Counted from the stretch's first letter, positions 1 to 7,370 are shown. The stretch: DNA of 19,263 nt from Gammaproteobacteria bacterium (GCA_027484495.1 JAIXSW010000274.1:1-19263), one strand, 5' to 3'. Notes: generated by a model not told the origin, from the sequence alone. Program-made: numbers and translations.

Positions 1-486
1 CAGATTTATCAGGGCCGCCATCAGCTGGCCGGTGAGCTCGGGCATCAGTCCATTGCTGCGCGTGTGCTGATGCAATATCAACTGCCGCTGTATCGCTGTG
101 GTTGCGGTCTGGAGGGTTGTGCCGAGACCTATATTTCCGGTACTGGCCTTGCGCGGCTGTACAGCCATTTCAGCCAGCAAGACAACACCACTTACGACTG
201 GCTGCAGGCGCTGCGCCGTGCCGAACCGGTGGCACAACATTGTTTTGCCTGTTATCTCGACGCCCTTGGCGCTGCCTTGGCAGCCCAAGTGCTGGCGTAT
301 GATCCGGACGTGCTGGTGATTGGTGGCGGCTTGTCCGACATTGATGAAATATTCCAGGCCTTGCCTGGCGCGATTGGCCGGCATTTATTCAGTGGCGTGA
401 CGGTACCGCCAGTGCGCCGGGCCGAATATGGCGCCGCCAGCGGTGAACGTGGCGCGGCGATTCTGGGCGCCCGGCTGGCAGCCTGA
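1..486 (+). CDS. nagK: N-acetylglucosamine kinase-like ROK family sugar kinase (5' truncated by window edge)
   Basis: This is the C-terminal 161 residues of a ROK family sugar kinase, open in frame 1 from the first base. ROK kinases phosphorylate free cytoplasmic hexoses with ATP; NagK uses N-acetylglucosamine released in chitin or cell-wall recycling. The visible part has the GELGH motif (residues 11-15) and the ROK zinc site CGCGxxGC: H15, C33, C35 and C40 are the expected ligands, followed by A-E. Further on, the segment DPDVLVIGGGLS and the end GERGAAILGA match the E. coli NagK C-terminus closely as I remember it (DPDLVVIGGGLS; GAAFL). NagK is about 303 residues, so roughly the first half is missing. 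Substrate specificity cannot be settled without the N-terminal half; another ROK hexose kinase is the alternative. The gene converges on the next minus-strand gene, with 54 bases between them and no clear terminator. Confidence 0.85.
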   Translation, partial: QIYQGRHQLAGELGHQSIAARVLMQYQLPLYRCGCGLEGCAETYISGTGLARLYSHFSQQDNTTYDWLQALRRAEPVAQHCFACYLDALGAALAAQVLAYDPDVLVIGGGLSDIDEIFQALPGAIGRHLFSGVTVPPVRRAEYGAASGERGAAILGARLAA

Positions 487-540
487 AATGCGATGTCCTG
501 ATCTGCAACCGCGTGTGCTGTAACCGCCAGAGCTAGGGCA

Positions 541-1587
541 TTAGCGGGACGCTGTTTTTGTTGCGGTCGCGGCAGCCATCAGCAGGTTAATGACATCGGC
601 CAGCGCTGGGCCGGCACTGAACATCAACAAATGTTCAGTGTCTGCCAGTGCCAGATAATGGCCGCCACTATTGCCGGCCAGAGTTTTCCCCCAGTCCAGT
701 CCCTCTTGGCGCCAGCGTTGCAGCAAGGCTTTATCGTCAGTCGCTGCGGCGATCAGCAGCGCTTCAAAATCACCATCCACCACTGATACTGGTACCGGGC
801 TGTGTAACCAGGGGCTTTGGTTGTACAACGCCAAATCGGTCTGATATTCAGCAATTTCGATGGCACGGGCCTGCTGGCGTGGCACGGACTGACGTGTCGC
901 AAAAACCTGTTGTACATAACCCCAGTCAGTTTGTGGTTGCAGCTGTACCGGTACAATCTGCCGCAGATGGGCCAGCTCGGTGCTGAGTTTTTGCGCCGTG
1001 CGCTCATTCCAGACACCTTTGGCCAGTTCAGGTAACAGCGCTGCGAGATTGGCGCGATACCAGTCCGCCGGATAACCGTTATACAGTGCCTGCGCTGTGG
1101 CGGTCGGCACGTCCGGGTCAATCAGCACCAGACCTGCCAGCCGCGGCGCAATGGCTGGATCATCAGCCAGTAAGCGGGCGGTGATACTGCTGCTGGCAAA
1201 GCTGACCAGCAAAAATTTTTTGGCCTGCAGCTGTGGCAATATTCTGGCCAAATCGGTGGCGAATTTGCGATAGGACGGGCGAAGCGTGTCCGAGCTGAAA
1301 CCGCTGCTTTGCCGATCGACGGCATAAGTGCGGTACTTCCGCGCCAGCAACGGTTGTAGCAGGGCAAACCAGGCACTGTCGGCATGAAAGTTCTGATTAG
1401 GCCCGGCGATGAACACAATGGCGGTATCGACGTGTTGGTCTCTGAATGTATCCGGTTGCAGCAACCGGACATGTAAGGCGCCATCCGGCAATGGCAAGAG
1501 CCGGGAGCCGGCAGGCAACGCAGACAGGGGCAGGCTGCTCAGCACGGCAGACAGCAACAACAGGTATTTCAGCAACAGACCGATCAT
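541..1587 (-). CDS. Exported alpha/beta-hydrolase-fold protein with altered nucleophile elbow
   Basis: The 348-residue protein has a hydrophobic N-terminus (about residues 3-22) ending near a small-residue stretch, consistent with a Sec signal peptide and periplasmic location. Fold landmarks follow in order: strand with an oxyanion-region segment VFIAGPNQN, then VDRQSSGFSS (the usual DxRGxGxS position), then a strand and elbow LLVSFASSS followed by ITARLL, then GLVLIDP, and a C-terminal TEHLLMF that fits the catalytic His. At the elbow the family normally reads GxSxG (for example VGHSYGG); aligned without gaps this protein has VSFASSS, which puts Ala131 at the nucleophile. Activity is therefore doubtful unless a neighbouring Ser serves. 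I start at ATG 1587 because GAGA lies 7 bases upstream; a GTG directly before it (1590) is possible. It lies 102 bases downstream of a same-strand gene, possibly co-transcribed. Substrate unknown. Confidence 0.78.
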   Translation of the reverse strand: MIGLLLKYLLLLSAVLSSLPLSALPAGSRLLPLPDGALHVRLLQPDTFRDQHVDTAIVFIAGPNQNFHADSAWFALLQPLLARKYRTYAVDRQSSGFSSDTLRPSYRKFATDLARILPQLQAKKFLLVSFASSSITARLLADDPAIAPRLAGLVLIDPDVPTATAQALYNGYPADWYRANLAALLPELAKGVWNERTAQKLSTELAHLRQIVPVQLQPQTDWGYVQQVFATRQSVPRQQARAIEIAEYQTDLALYNQSPWLHSPVPVSVVDGDFEALLIAAATDDKALLQRWRQEGLDWGKTLAGNSGGHYLALADTEHLLMFSAGPALADVINLLMAAATATKTASR

Positions 1588-1689
1588 CACGCTTTCTCAC
1601 AGTTTCACCATTGAAGACAATGCCAACAATGTCGTCGTGCCGGGACTTGCAATCACCGGTAAAGGGATAAGCAGGCGACAATTTATCGC

Positions 1690-2430
1690 TCAGCGGTGCT
1701 GGCCTATACCTGACATTACCTGCTCAAAGTGTGCATCGATTTTATCCTGTTCGCTATTACCGCCGGCGCCGCAACCGACCAGTTTCATGCTGTGAATATC
1801 TTTGCGCAGATCGGCGCCGGGTGCTGCCAACACACATTGTTTCCCCACACGCACCAGCTGCGAGCCGTCGGCCAGCGTTTCCAACACATCGCTGGCGGGG
1901 CCGCTACCTGGTTTTAATGTTGGTCGGCGAACTGCGTGAGATGGTGTGATTGTCTCAGTTCTGGGGGCTGATAGCGCCGCCAGTTCTGCGGCAGACAACT
2001 CCCGGCGCGCCGCCTGTTGCTGCACGCTGCTGAATACGGCAGAAAGATCAAGTGGCCGCTCGGCTGGCGCGGCTGAGGTTGGAGCTGCTGCCGGGCTGCT
2101 TTTGGCGGGACTGATTGTGGCGGAGCTGGCGGCTGCTGGTGCGACTGGCTTGGTTGTGGTCAGCCGCTGTACCGGCCTTGTTTGCGGCGCCGGCGCCAGT
2201 GGTGGAGCTGGCGGCTTGATAGCAGGTTCTGCCGCAGGCTGGTTATCTGGTGCAACTGGCGGCGTGACCTGTTGATCGCGGCTTAGTGCAAATACTTGCA
2301 ACGGTGCAGGCAGCGTCTGCGGCGGCTGGTAAACAAACTGCTGCTGCAGCACCAGAGCCGCCAGCGCCAGATGCCCCAGTAAAGAGCACAGCACTAATGC
2401 AAAAAATGAGTTTAACTTGTTCTGCAACAA
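1690..2430 (-). CDS. Membrane-anchored Pro/Ala-rich hypothetical protein
   Basis: I do not recognise a named family. The 246-residue protein has an N-terminal hydrophobic segment (about residues 8-28) that should act as a signal anchor. A long low-complexity Pro/Ala/Ser linker (about 50-125) follows, resembling the periplasm-spanning arm of TonB-like or cell-envelope proteins. The compact C-terminal part (about 180-246) contains LADGSQLVRVGKQCVLA, a second Cys in LVGCGAGG, and a charged tail. The two C-terminal cysteines could form a disulfide. No TonB C-terminal signature is visible, so I do not call it TonB. The start is TTG at 2430: no ATG lies in frame upstream before the stop at 2536-2538 and none near the N-terminus, and GGGA lies 6-7 bases before this TTG. 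It is divergent from the lipoprotein gene at 2696. Confidence 0.75.
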   Translation of the reverse strand: MLQNKLNSFFALVLCSLLGHLALAALVLQQQFVYQPPQTLPAPLQVFALSRDQQVTPPVAPDNQPAAEPAIKPPAPPLAPAPQTRPVQRLTTTKPVAPAAASSATISPAKSSPAAAPTSAAPAERPLDLSAVFSSVQQQAARRELSAAELAALSAPRTETITPSHAVRRPTLKPGSGPASDVLETLADGSQLVRVGKQCVLAAPGADLRKDIHSMKLVGCGAGGNSEQDKIDAHFEQVMSGIGQHR

Positions 2431-2490
2431 CAGATTTCCCGGATCTTCACACCACCTGTAGCGCTGTCTGACCGATGCAACTGCCAGAGG

Positions 2491-2521
2491 TTCCAGCGTG
2501 ATCGACAGATCAAGACTGGAA
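2491..2521. promoter_or_regulatory. Nested inverted repeat in divergent intergenic region 2431-2695
   Basis: TTCCAG (2491-2496) pairs with CTGGAA (2516-2521). Inside it GATC (2500-2503) pairs with GATC (2508-2511). The 31-base structure lies 60-90 bases upstream of the TTG start of the minus-strand anchored protein and about 175 bases upstream of the plus-strand lipoprotein gene. It could be a dyad operator or a 5'-UTR hairpin of the minus transcript. The rest of this 265-base gap shows no other gene that I can support, and I found no convincing sigma-70 promoter. The two GATC sites are potential Dam methylation targets if the host has Dam. Confidence 0.35.
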
Positions 2522-2695
2522 TTGCGACCATAGTGTCAGCCGGCAGCAGACGCCTCCTGTACTCGCCATGGCTGCATTACAGATCGCGCGGAAAAATTCA
2601 ACACACTCTGACTTTCCGCCAGCCAGAATTTTTGTTACAACAGAAAGTGCTGAAAAGTACACCTTATTAACATTAATCTGCCTGAGGTCGAAGGA

Positions 2696-3073
2696 ATGCG
2701 AAAACACCCATTAAAAAGACGGAATTTAACCAGGGCTGGCCACGCGTTAAAAAGCACTGCGCTTGTGTTGATTTTACTGGCCGTACAGGCCTGCAGCGCA
2801 CCGCAGACTTATCGCAGTCTGACCATTGATGGCAGCAACGCAGCCAGCACAGAGCAAAGTGTGCAGCGCATTGTGCGCAGTATGCCGCAATCACAACAAG
2901 CTGAATTCTTGTTGGCGCTGGTGAAAATTCAGGTACAATCCGGCCAGCAGCAGCCGTCGGCGTTATTGCACAGCGACAGTGCTATGCAGCATGTGAATTA
3001 CCAGTTTATTGGCCAGCAAACCCATGGTCTGACTTATCTGCAGGTGATTGAACAGGCGAGAAGGCTGCAATAA
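2696..3073 (+). CDS. Small putative lipoprotein, DUF6694-like
   Basis: This 125-residue protein has a basic N-terminus (MRKHPLKRR), a hydrophobic segment and a lipobox-like VQAC with Cys at residue 33, so it is probably a lipoprotein processed by signal peptidase II. The mature part is short and helical: SVQRIVRSMPQSQQAEFLLALVKI, then a terminal segment LTYLQVIEQARRL. This layout (helix with an xFxxAL core, then a G-T-xxxVIxxA tail) resembles the small DUF6694 lipoproteins as I recall them; no function is known to me. GAGG at 2684-2687 lies 8 bases before the ATG; an AAGGA also abuts the ATG. It is the only gene in its transcription unit as far as I can see, with a weak AACCGG/CCGGTT hairpin just after the stop. 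Confidence 0.72.
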   Translation: MRKHPLKRRNLTRAGHALKSTALVLILLAVQACSAPQTYRSLTIDGSNAASTEQSVQRIVRSMPQSQQAEFLLALVKIQVQSGQQQPSALLHSDSAMQHVNYQFIGQQTHGLTYLQVIEQARRLQ

Positions 3074-3078
3074 AACCA

Positions 3079-3100
3079 AACCGGTGTTGTTGATCCGGTT
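3079..3100 (+). terminator. Weak hairpin after the lipoprotein gene
   Basis: AACCGG (3079-3084) and CCGGTT (3095-3100) can form a 6-bp stem with a 10-base loop six bases after the stop codon. There is no T-run after it, so it may be a Rho-dependent 3'-end structure rather than an intrinsic terminator. Confidence 0.25.
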
Positions 3101-3112
3101 ATGTGAAAAAGC

Positions 3113-3302
3113 GATACACTTGGAGTAAAGGTGCTCTCCAGTTCAGCGCGACGCTCGTCCGAAGGGGCAGTTGAACCCTGCAGGAAGCGCTGGATGTTGT
3201 GGTGCCGTGAAGGTTTGCATCAATCTGTTGCAACGACAACATTGCTGCCTGTAACCAAGCGCCTGTAGTCAGCGCGCTTCAGCAGCACAGACGGAGGTGA
3301 GC
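3113..3302 (+). promoter_or_regulatory. Putative promoter and structured leader of the HDOD-crp pair
   Basis: This covers most of the 229-base gap between the lipoprotein and HDOD genes. A poor sigma-70 candidate is TTGATC (3090-3095), 17 bases, GATACA (3113-3118). Downstream come several short potential stems: TGGAG (3121-3125) with CTCCA (3136-3140); AGCG/CGCT around 3145-3155; GTTCA (3141-3145) with TGAAC (3172-3176); and GCAG/CTGC near 3167-3182. I compared it by eye with the c-di-GMP-I riboswitch core and saw no match. It may be only an ordinary leader. The HDOD ribosome site GGAGG is at 3293-3297. Confidence 0.25.
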
Positions 3303-4376
3303 GTGTCAGGTCAGATTTATTGGATTTGCGAACCGTGGCCGAACGATGATAAGCCCAGCGTGGCGGAAGATAATCCGCCGCAACTACTTGCCGGCTGGAC
3401 TTTGTCTCGATTCGATACGGCACAGGCGCTGCAATCCCAGCCAAGCCCGACCTTGCTGATCGTCGATCAGCTACAACAGCAAGCCGTCGCCGAACTTGCT
3501 GTGCTCGGCAGTCACAGTATCCGGGTGCTGACAGTGCCCGATTGTCAGGATGAACAACTGCTGCCGTATATCGCTGATTTTCATTTGTTTTATCCACAAC
3601 CGCTGCAACCACAGGCACTGCAGCAACTGATGCAGATCGCGCAGGCCCTGGCAGCGCTCAAACTGCCGCCCGCCTGTCATCAGCAACTGCTGGCTTGCAC
3701 GCATTTACCGGTGATCCCGCCAGTGATCCAACAACTGCAGCAGTTATTGCTGGATCCGGATGTACGGATCGACCGGCTGGCGGCTGTGATTGAGCAGGAT
3801 CTGGTGCTCAGTGCGCGGTTGTTGCAGCTGGCAAACTCGGCTTACATGGGATTTAACCACGACACGGCATCGGTGCAGATGGCGATCAGCCGGCTTGGTC
3901 TCAGTTTGCTATACGGCTTATTACTGGCGCTCAGTGTGGCGCCGGCGTTGGCCGGTGATAGTCGCACCACCGATAGTGAATTGGCTTCGCTACGATTGGC
4001 CAGCAGCTGTCGACAAGTGGGGCAGTGGCTTGGTCTCGATAACGCGGCGCTGGAACAAATCGTCGTCGCCGCACTGTTTCATCAACTTGGCCAGGCGTTG
4101 TTGCAAGGCGCGACCGGCGACATCAGTGCCGTTGATCCGGCTCAGGCGGGGGCATTCATGTTGACGTTGTGGGGCTTTGCTCCCGGACTGGCCGATCTGC
4201 TGTTACAGCAGCAGGCACTGGCCACTTGTGCTGACCGACCACTGGCGCTGTGCCTGTATCTGGCCCGCCAACGTCAAACTGCTGCAACGCCGGACGCAGC
4301 GCTGGATGCGGTGTTGACGGATCGTGGTCTTCGGGCCTATTGGCCGGCAGCGCCTGCCAAGCCTGTTGGAGGCTGA
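3303..4376 (+). CDS. HDOD domain protein with degenerate N-terminal receiver domain
   Basis: The 357-residue protein joins a receiver-like domain (about 1-118) to an HDOD domain (about 135-310). The HDOD part shows LPVIPPVIQQL, the IEQDLVLSARLLQLANSAY core and the AISRLG segment typical of the family. HDOD domains resemble HD phosphohydrolases but lack the metal site; here the position of the HD dyad reads FHQLGQ (about 259-264), so no hydrolase activity is expected. The receiver part keeps an Asp after a hydrophobic strand (LLIVDQ, D55) but has no acidic pair at its start, and the usual KP signature is replaced by YPQP, so phosphorylation is doubtful. HDOD proteins generally act as signalling scaffolds. 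GTG 3303 is chosen because GGAGG (3293-3297) sits 5 bases upstream; GTG 3297 overlaps that site. The gene ends next to or within the start region of the Crp-family gene. Confidence 0.85.
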   Translation: MSGQIYWICEPWPNDDKPSVAEDNPPQLLAGWTLSRFDTAQALQSQPSPTLLIVDQLQQQAVAELAVLGSHSIRVLTVPDCQDEQLLPYIADFHLFYPQPLQPQALQQLMQIAQALAALKLPPACHQQLLACTHLPVIPPVIQQLQQLLLDPDVRIDRLAAVIEQDLVLSARLLQLANSAYMGFNHDTASVQMAISRLGLSLLYGLLLALSVAPALAGDSRTTDSELASLRLASSCRQVGQWLGLDNAALEQIVVAALFHQLGQALLQGATGDISAVDPAQAGAFMLTLWGFAPGLADLLLQQQALATCADRPLALCLYLARQRQTAATPDAALDAVLTDRGLRAYWPAAPAKPVGG

Positions 4377-4383
4377 ACTGGAT

Positions 4384-5073
4384 TTGTCAGTGCTGAACCC
4401 TGCTGAACGCGACATGTTACAAACCGATGCCTGGTTTGGCGGTTTTTCTGACGCTCAGCAGCAGCAACTATTGCAACAAGGTCGGCGTCGCGTGCTCAGC
4501 GCAGGCCAAGCGCTCTTTTCCCGTGGCGCGCCATTCTGCGGCATTTATGTGGTGTTGCAGGGCCAGTTGCTGATCTCCGGCTTACACCCATCTGGCCAGC
4601 AAGCATTGCTGACACTGCTAACGCCGGGGCAATGGCTGGGAGAAATCGCCTGGTTTGATCAAATGCCACGTACCCATGACGTGCAGGCACTGACCGACAG
4701 TCAGCTGCTGCAATTCTCCAAAGCGGCATTGCAACAGCTGGTACAACAAGACCCGCTGTGGTGGCAGCGTTTTGGCCAGTTGTTAACTGTAAAACTTCGG
4801 CTGTTATTCGTCGAGCTGGAAGATCGGGCGCTGTTACCGGCACAGCAACGGCTGGCGCGGCGACTCTGTCAGCTCAGCCAGGATCAGCAGCTGCAGATCC
4901 CGCTGCAGCAGGAGCAGCTAGGCCAGTTGCTATCGCTATCGCGCCAGACCACCAACCAGCTGCTGCGTCAACTGGCGCAGGCTGGACTACTGCAAACCCG
5001 TTACGGCACCATCGAAGTGCTGAACCGGCCGGCATTGCTGCAGCTGGCACAACACGGCACTTTGGTGTCCTGA
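4384..5073 (+). CDS. Crp/Fnr family transcriptional regulator
   Basis: This protein of about 229 residues has an N-terminal cyclic-nucleotide-binding beta barrel and a C-terminal winged helix. The barrel carries a QALFSRGAPFCGIYVVLQGQL segment, split here as the family G-x-x-x-F-x-x-G and Y-x-x-x-x-G pattern, then LGEIAWFD and MPRTHDV. Glu of GE and Arg of PRT match the cAMP-contacting Glu72 and Arg82 of E. coli CRP, with Thr in place of Ser83. The HTH is LGQLLSLSRQTTNQLLRQL followed by AGLL. There is no Fnr-type N-terminal Cys cluster. Cyclic nucleotide binding is possible but unproven. The start is uncertain: the frame is open from GTG 4324, GGAGG at 4368-4372 lies inside the HDOD 3' end, and candidates are TTG 4384 (11 bases after it), GTG 4390 and ATG 4414. 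The tight junction suggests translational coupling with the HDOD gene. Confidence 0.88.
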   Translation: MSVLNPAERDMLQTDAWFGGFSDAQQQQLLQQGRRRVLSAGQALFSRGAPFCGIYVVLQGQLLISGLHPSGQQALLTLLTPGQWLGEIAWFDQMPRTHDVQALTDSQLLQFSKAALQQLVQQDPLWWQRFGQLLTVKLRLLFVELEDRALLPAQQRLARRLCQLSQDQQLQIPLQQEQLGQLLSLSRQTTNQLLRQLAQAGLLQTRYGTIEVLNRPALLQLAQHGTLVS

Positions 5074-5099
5074 TCTGCTATAACTGCCAAATTACAAAT

Positions 5100-5115
5100 T
5101 GTCGGGTACCTGACA
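5100..5115. promoter_or_regulatory. Candidate operator palindrome upstream of the Mpo1-like gene
   Basis: TGTCGGGTACCTGACA is a 16-bp palindrome with one mismatched pair, centred on GGTACC. It lies 27 bases after the crp-family stop and 71 bases before the ATG at 5187, where a regulator could act on that promoter. It does not match the CRP half-site TGTGA. No clear -35/-10 pair could be assigned. Confidence 0.35.
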
Positions 5116-5186
5116 GAATCCAGCCAGAACCGATCGTACATTGGCTGTCTCAACAATACCCTCATCAATAAAAATAAGGAAAAACA

Positions 5187-5687
5187 ATGCGGACCCTGAC
5201 AGAACAACTCAGTTTATATGCGCGCTACCATCGCGACCCGCGGAATATTCAGACGCACTTTGCCGGCATCCCGTTGATTGTGATCAGTGTGTTTGGCATG
5301 TTGGCATTTCCTGTATTCGGCACGGCAATCAGTGCCGCCTTAGTGTTATTTGTGCTGAGTAACCTGTATTACCTGGTGCTGGATCTGAAATTCGGTGTGC
5401 TGATGCTGGGGTTCAGTGGCTTGTGTTATGCGCTGTCGCAGCAACTGGTGCAATGGGCGGGAGCACAATGGTTATGGGCGTCGGTGGCCGTGTTTGCCAT
5501 CGGTTGGGTTTTACAGTTTATTGGTCATTATTTTGAGGGCAAAAAGCCGGCGTTTGTCGATGATCTGATGGGCCTGCTGATTGGACCGTTGTTTATTGTG
5601 GCGGAATGGGCGTTTATGGCCGGTTTTGCCAAACCGTTACAACAACAAATTGAAGCAGATGCCGGTCCGGTACAACGCCGGACCTAA
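5187..5687 (+). CDS. Mpo1-like (DUF962) integral membrane protein
   Basis: The 166-residue protein has about four hydrophobic segments and the DUF962/Mpo1 signature: an N-terminal YHRDPRNIQTHFAGIPL block (YxxxHxxxxNxxxHxxGIP) and a later LQFIGHYFEGKKPA block followed by a short Pro-containing segment GPLFIVAEW. Yeast Mpo1 is an Fe(II)-dependent dioxygenase that removes one carbon from 2-hydroxy fatty acids; His15, His24 and the His of FIGHYFE are probable metal-site residues. Bacterial members are common and mostly uncharacterised, so a lipid oxidation role is family inference. AAGGA at 5176-5180 is 6 bases upstream of the ATG, a good ribosome site. The gene stands apart from the crp-family gene by 113 bases and ends at a bidirectional terminator facing the M20 peptidase gene. 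Confidence 0.85.
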   Translation: MRTLTEQLSLYARYHRDPRNIQTHFAGIPLIVISVFGMLAFPVFGTAISAALVLFVLSNLYYLVLDLKFGVLMLGFSGLCYALSQQLVQWAGAQWLWASVAVFAIGWVLQFIGHYFEGKKPAFVDDLMGLLIGPLFIVAEWAFMAGFAKPLQQQIEADAGPVQRRT

Positions 5688-5692
5688 AATGG

Positions 5693-5717
5693 CAGCAAGC
5701 CCTGCTCGGGCTTGCTG
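5693..5717. terminator. Bidirectional hairpin terminator between convergent genes
   Basis: CAGCAAGCCC (5693-5702) and GGGCTTGCTG (5708-5717) form a perfect 10-bp stem with a 5-base loop, exactly between the Mpo1-like stop and the end of the convergent M20 peptidase gene. On the minus strand the hairpin is followed by CCATTTT, a short T-run; on the plus strand no T-run follows. A second stem, GGTCCGG/CCGGACC (5664-5684), overlaps the last codons of the Mpo1-like gene. Confidence 0.7.
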
Positions 5718-5748
5718 TGCAATGAAGATCAATGAAGCGAAATGACGC

Positions 5749-7227
5749 TTAAAGACTGCCTAGCAGCGTGTGGTAAAACAGTACTGCTTTGTGCAGATTG
5801 TCCTGGCTGATGCGTTCATTATTGCCATGAAAACCGCCGAGTTCGGCCGAGGTCAGCAACATCGGGTTAAAACGGTAACTGTCTTTGGCGACGGCTTCAT
5901 ACATCCGGCTGTCGGTACCGCCGATGGTCAGGCCTGATACCACAATCAAATCAGTTGCCGCAGTTCCGGCCGGCGCGGCGTAAGCGCGCCGCGCCGCTTC
6001 ACTGATCCTGGCAAAACCGACAGCCTGTTGATCGGACACTCTGGATGCGGCCATGCCCTGCACCACACTGAGTTCTACCCGCGGATCTGCAATCACCTTG
6101 CTGGCATGTGCCAGCACGGCATCAATGCTGTCGCGCGGATGCAGGCGGAAATTGACAATAGCGCTGGCTTGTTGCGGCAGCACATTGGCTTTGATACTGC
6201 CGGTGAGCATCGTCGGCGCTGTGGTTGTCCTTAACATGGCATTGGCGGTCGGTATTTTGCTCAGCTCATGTTCCAGCAGCGGGCCAAACAGCCAGCGGTT
6301 GGCCAGCAGCATGCGTTGTAACCAGGCCATATGCGGCCCCAGCTGGTCATAAAAGTCGGCGGTGAGGCCGTCAATGCCCCCTGCAACCGGTTGATCGGTC
6401 AGTCGGGTCAGCGCGAGAGCCAGAATACTGACGGCAGTTTGCGCCGGTGGCATCGAGCTGTGACCACCGGGACTTTGTACCGTTAACTGCAGATTCAAAA
6501 AACCTTTTTCGGCCACATTAATACTGGCCACATCGGCGGCGACACCCGGCACCATCTGACGCAACACAAATGAACCTTCGTCCAGCGACCAGGCCAGATT
6601 AACCTGACGTTGCTGCAGCAAGGCACTGACTGCCGCCGCACCTTCGCTGCTGCCGATCTCTTCATCGTGCGTCAGCGCCAGATAGACATCATGTGGCGGC
6701 TGAAATCCTTGTTGCAGTAACAAGGTGATCGCTTCGAGCATAGAGATGGCGGCGCCTTTGTCGTCCATCGCACCACGTCCCCAGACAAATCCGTCAGCGA
6801 TGGCGCCGGAAAAAGGCGCTTGTTGCCACAGTTTTTCGGTGCCCGGCGTGACCGGCACTACATCGTAATGAGCCGATAACAGCACGGCCGCTTTATTGCT
6901 GTCCTGGCCTTTCCAGCGGTACAACAACGTCAGTTCATTGACCGGTGTCAGCTCCAGCTGTTGTTGCAGCAGCGGGTAAGTTTGCTGTACCCACTGAATA
7001 AATTGACGGAATTTTGCCACATCGCGTTTGGCACTATTGTCATAGGAAATGGTTTGAAAGCGGATCGCCTCCGACAAATGCTGGCTGACGTTTGCCACAT
7101 CAACGTTCAGCGTTACCGGGGTCACCGGCGTCGTCGCCAGCGGGGTGAAACTCAGAGTTCGTACTACCAGAACCACCACTAGTAACAGCAGCCCTGTCGC
7201 CGCAGTCCAGATTATCTTTTTTAGCAT
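5749..7227 (-). CDS. Membrane-anchored M20 family metallopeptidase (PM20D1/carboxypeptidase S-like)
   Basis: The 492-residue protein begins with a single hydrophobic anchor (about 5-26). The M20 di-zinc catalytic set is complete: SAHYDVVP (H120, with D122 as the Asp assisting catalysis), GRGAMDDKG (bridging D155), HDEEIG (general base E189, zinc ligand E190), a zinc-binding acidic residue in SLDEGSF (about 216-217) and the terminal GFHGNNER (H467). A dimerisation or lid domain with SPGGHSSMPP lies between. Length, anchor and order fit the carboxypeptidase S/PM20D1 branch, which hydrolyses peptides or N-acyl amino acids; the substrate here is unknown. It would face the periplasm. The start ATG has GGGAA upstream. 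It is divergent from the giant sensor kinase gene and shares with it a 192-base control region holding two palindromes. Confidence 0.9.
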   Translation of the reverse strand: MLKKIIWTAATGLLLLVVVLVVRTLSFTPLATTPVTPVTLNVDVANVSQHLSEAIRFQTISYDNSAKRDVAKFRQFIQWVQQTYPLLQQQLELTPVNELTLLYRWKGQDSNKAAVLLSAHYDVVPVTPGTEKLWQQAPFSGAIADGFVWGRGAMDDKGAAISMLEAITLLLQQGFQPPHDVYLALTHDEEIGSSEGAAAVSALLQQRQVNLAWSLDEGSFVLRQMVPGVAADVASINVAEKGFLNLQLTVQSPGGHSSMPPAQTAVSILALALTRLTDQPVAGGIDGLTADFYDQLGPHMAWLQRMLLANRWLFGPLLEHELSKIPTANAMLRTTTAPTMLTGSIKANVLPQQASAIVNFRLHPRDSIDAVLAHASKVIADPRVELSVVQGMAASRVSDQQAVGFARISEAARRAYAAPAGTAATDLIVVSGLTIGGTDSRMYEAVAKDSYRFNPMLLTSAELGGFHGNNERISQDNLHKAVLFYHTLLGSL

Positions 7228-7274
7228 CAGAAGTTCCCGGAATGTTTTTTTATCAATTTTTATTGTTAGTTCGC

Positions 7275-7299
7275 TGCAGATTAACAGAAGTTATCTGCA
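7275..7299. promoter_or_regulatory. Candidate LysR-type (T-N11-A) operator
   Basis: TGCAGAT (7275-7281) and ATCTGCA (7293-7299) are perfect inverted arms separated by 11 bases, giving the T-N11-A form of LysR-family sites. The inner bases TAAC and GTTA continue the symmetry with one extra base. It lies 48-72 bases upstream of the M20 peptidase start on the minus strand and well upstream of the kinase. No LysR gene is visible in this window, so the binding protein is unknown. Confidence 0.4.
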
Positions 7300-7370
7300 A
7301 CATGCGCTTGATTGAATGTAAGGTTTTCGGCCCGGCAATACCAGCTTTTTCCGTTTGTTTGTAGCCGAAA

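Noticed and set aside
3101..3302. Possible c-di-GMP (GEMM) riboswitch ahead of the HDOD gene.
   Set aside because: The characteristic conserved core of that class could not be found by eye; only short non-specific stems are present.
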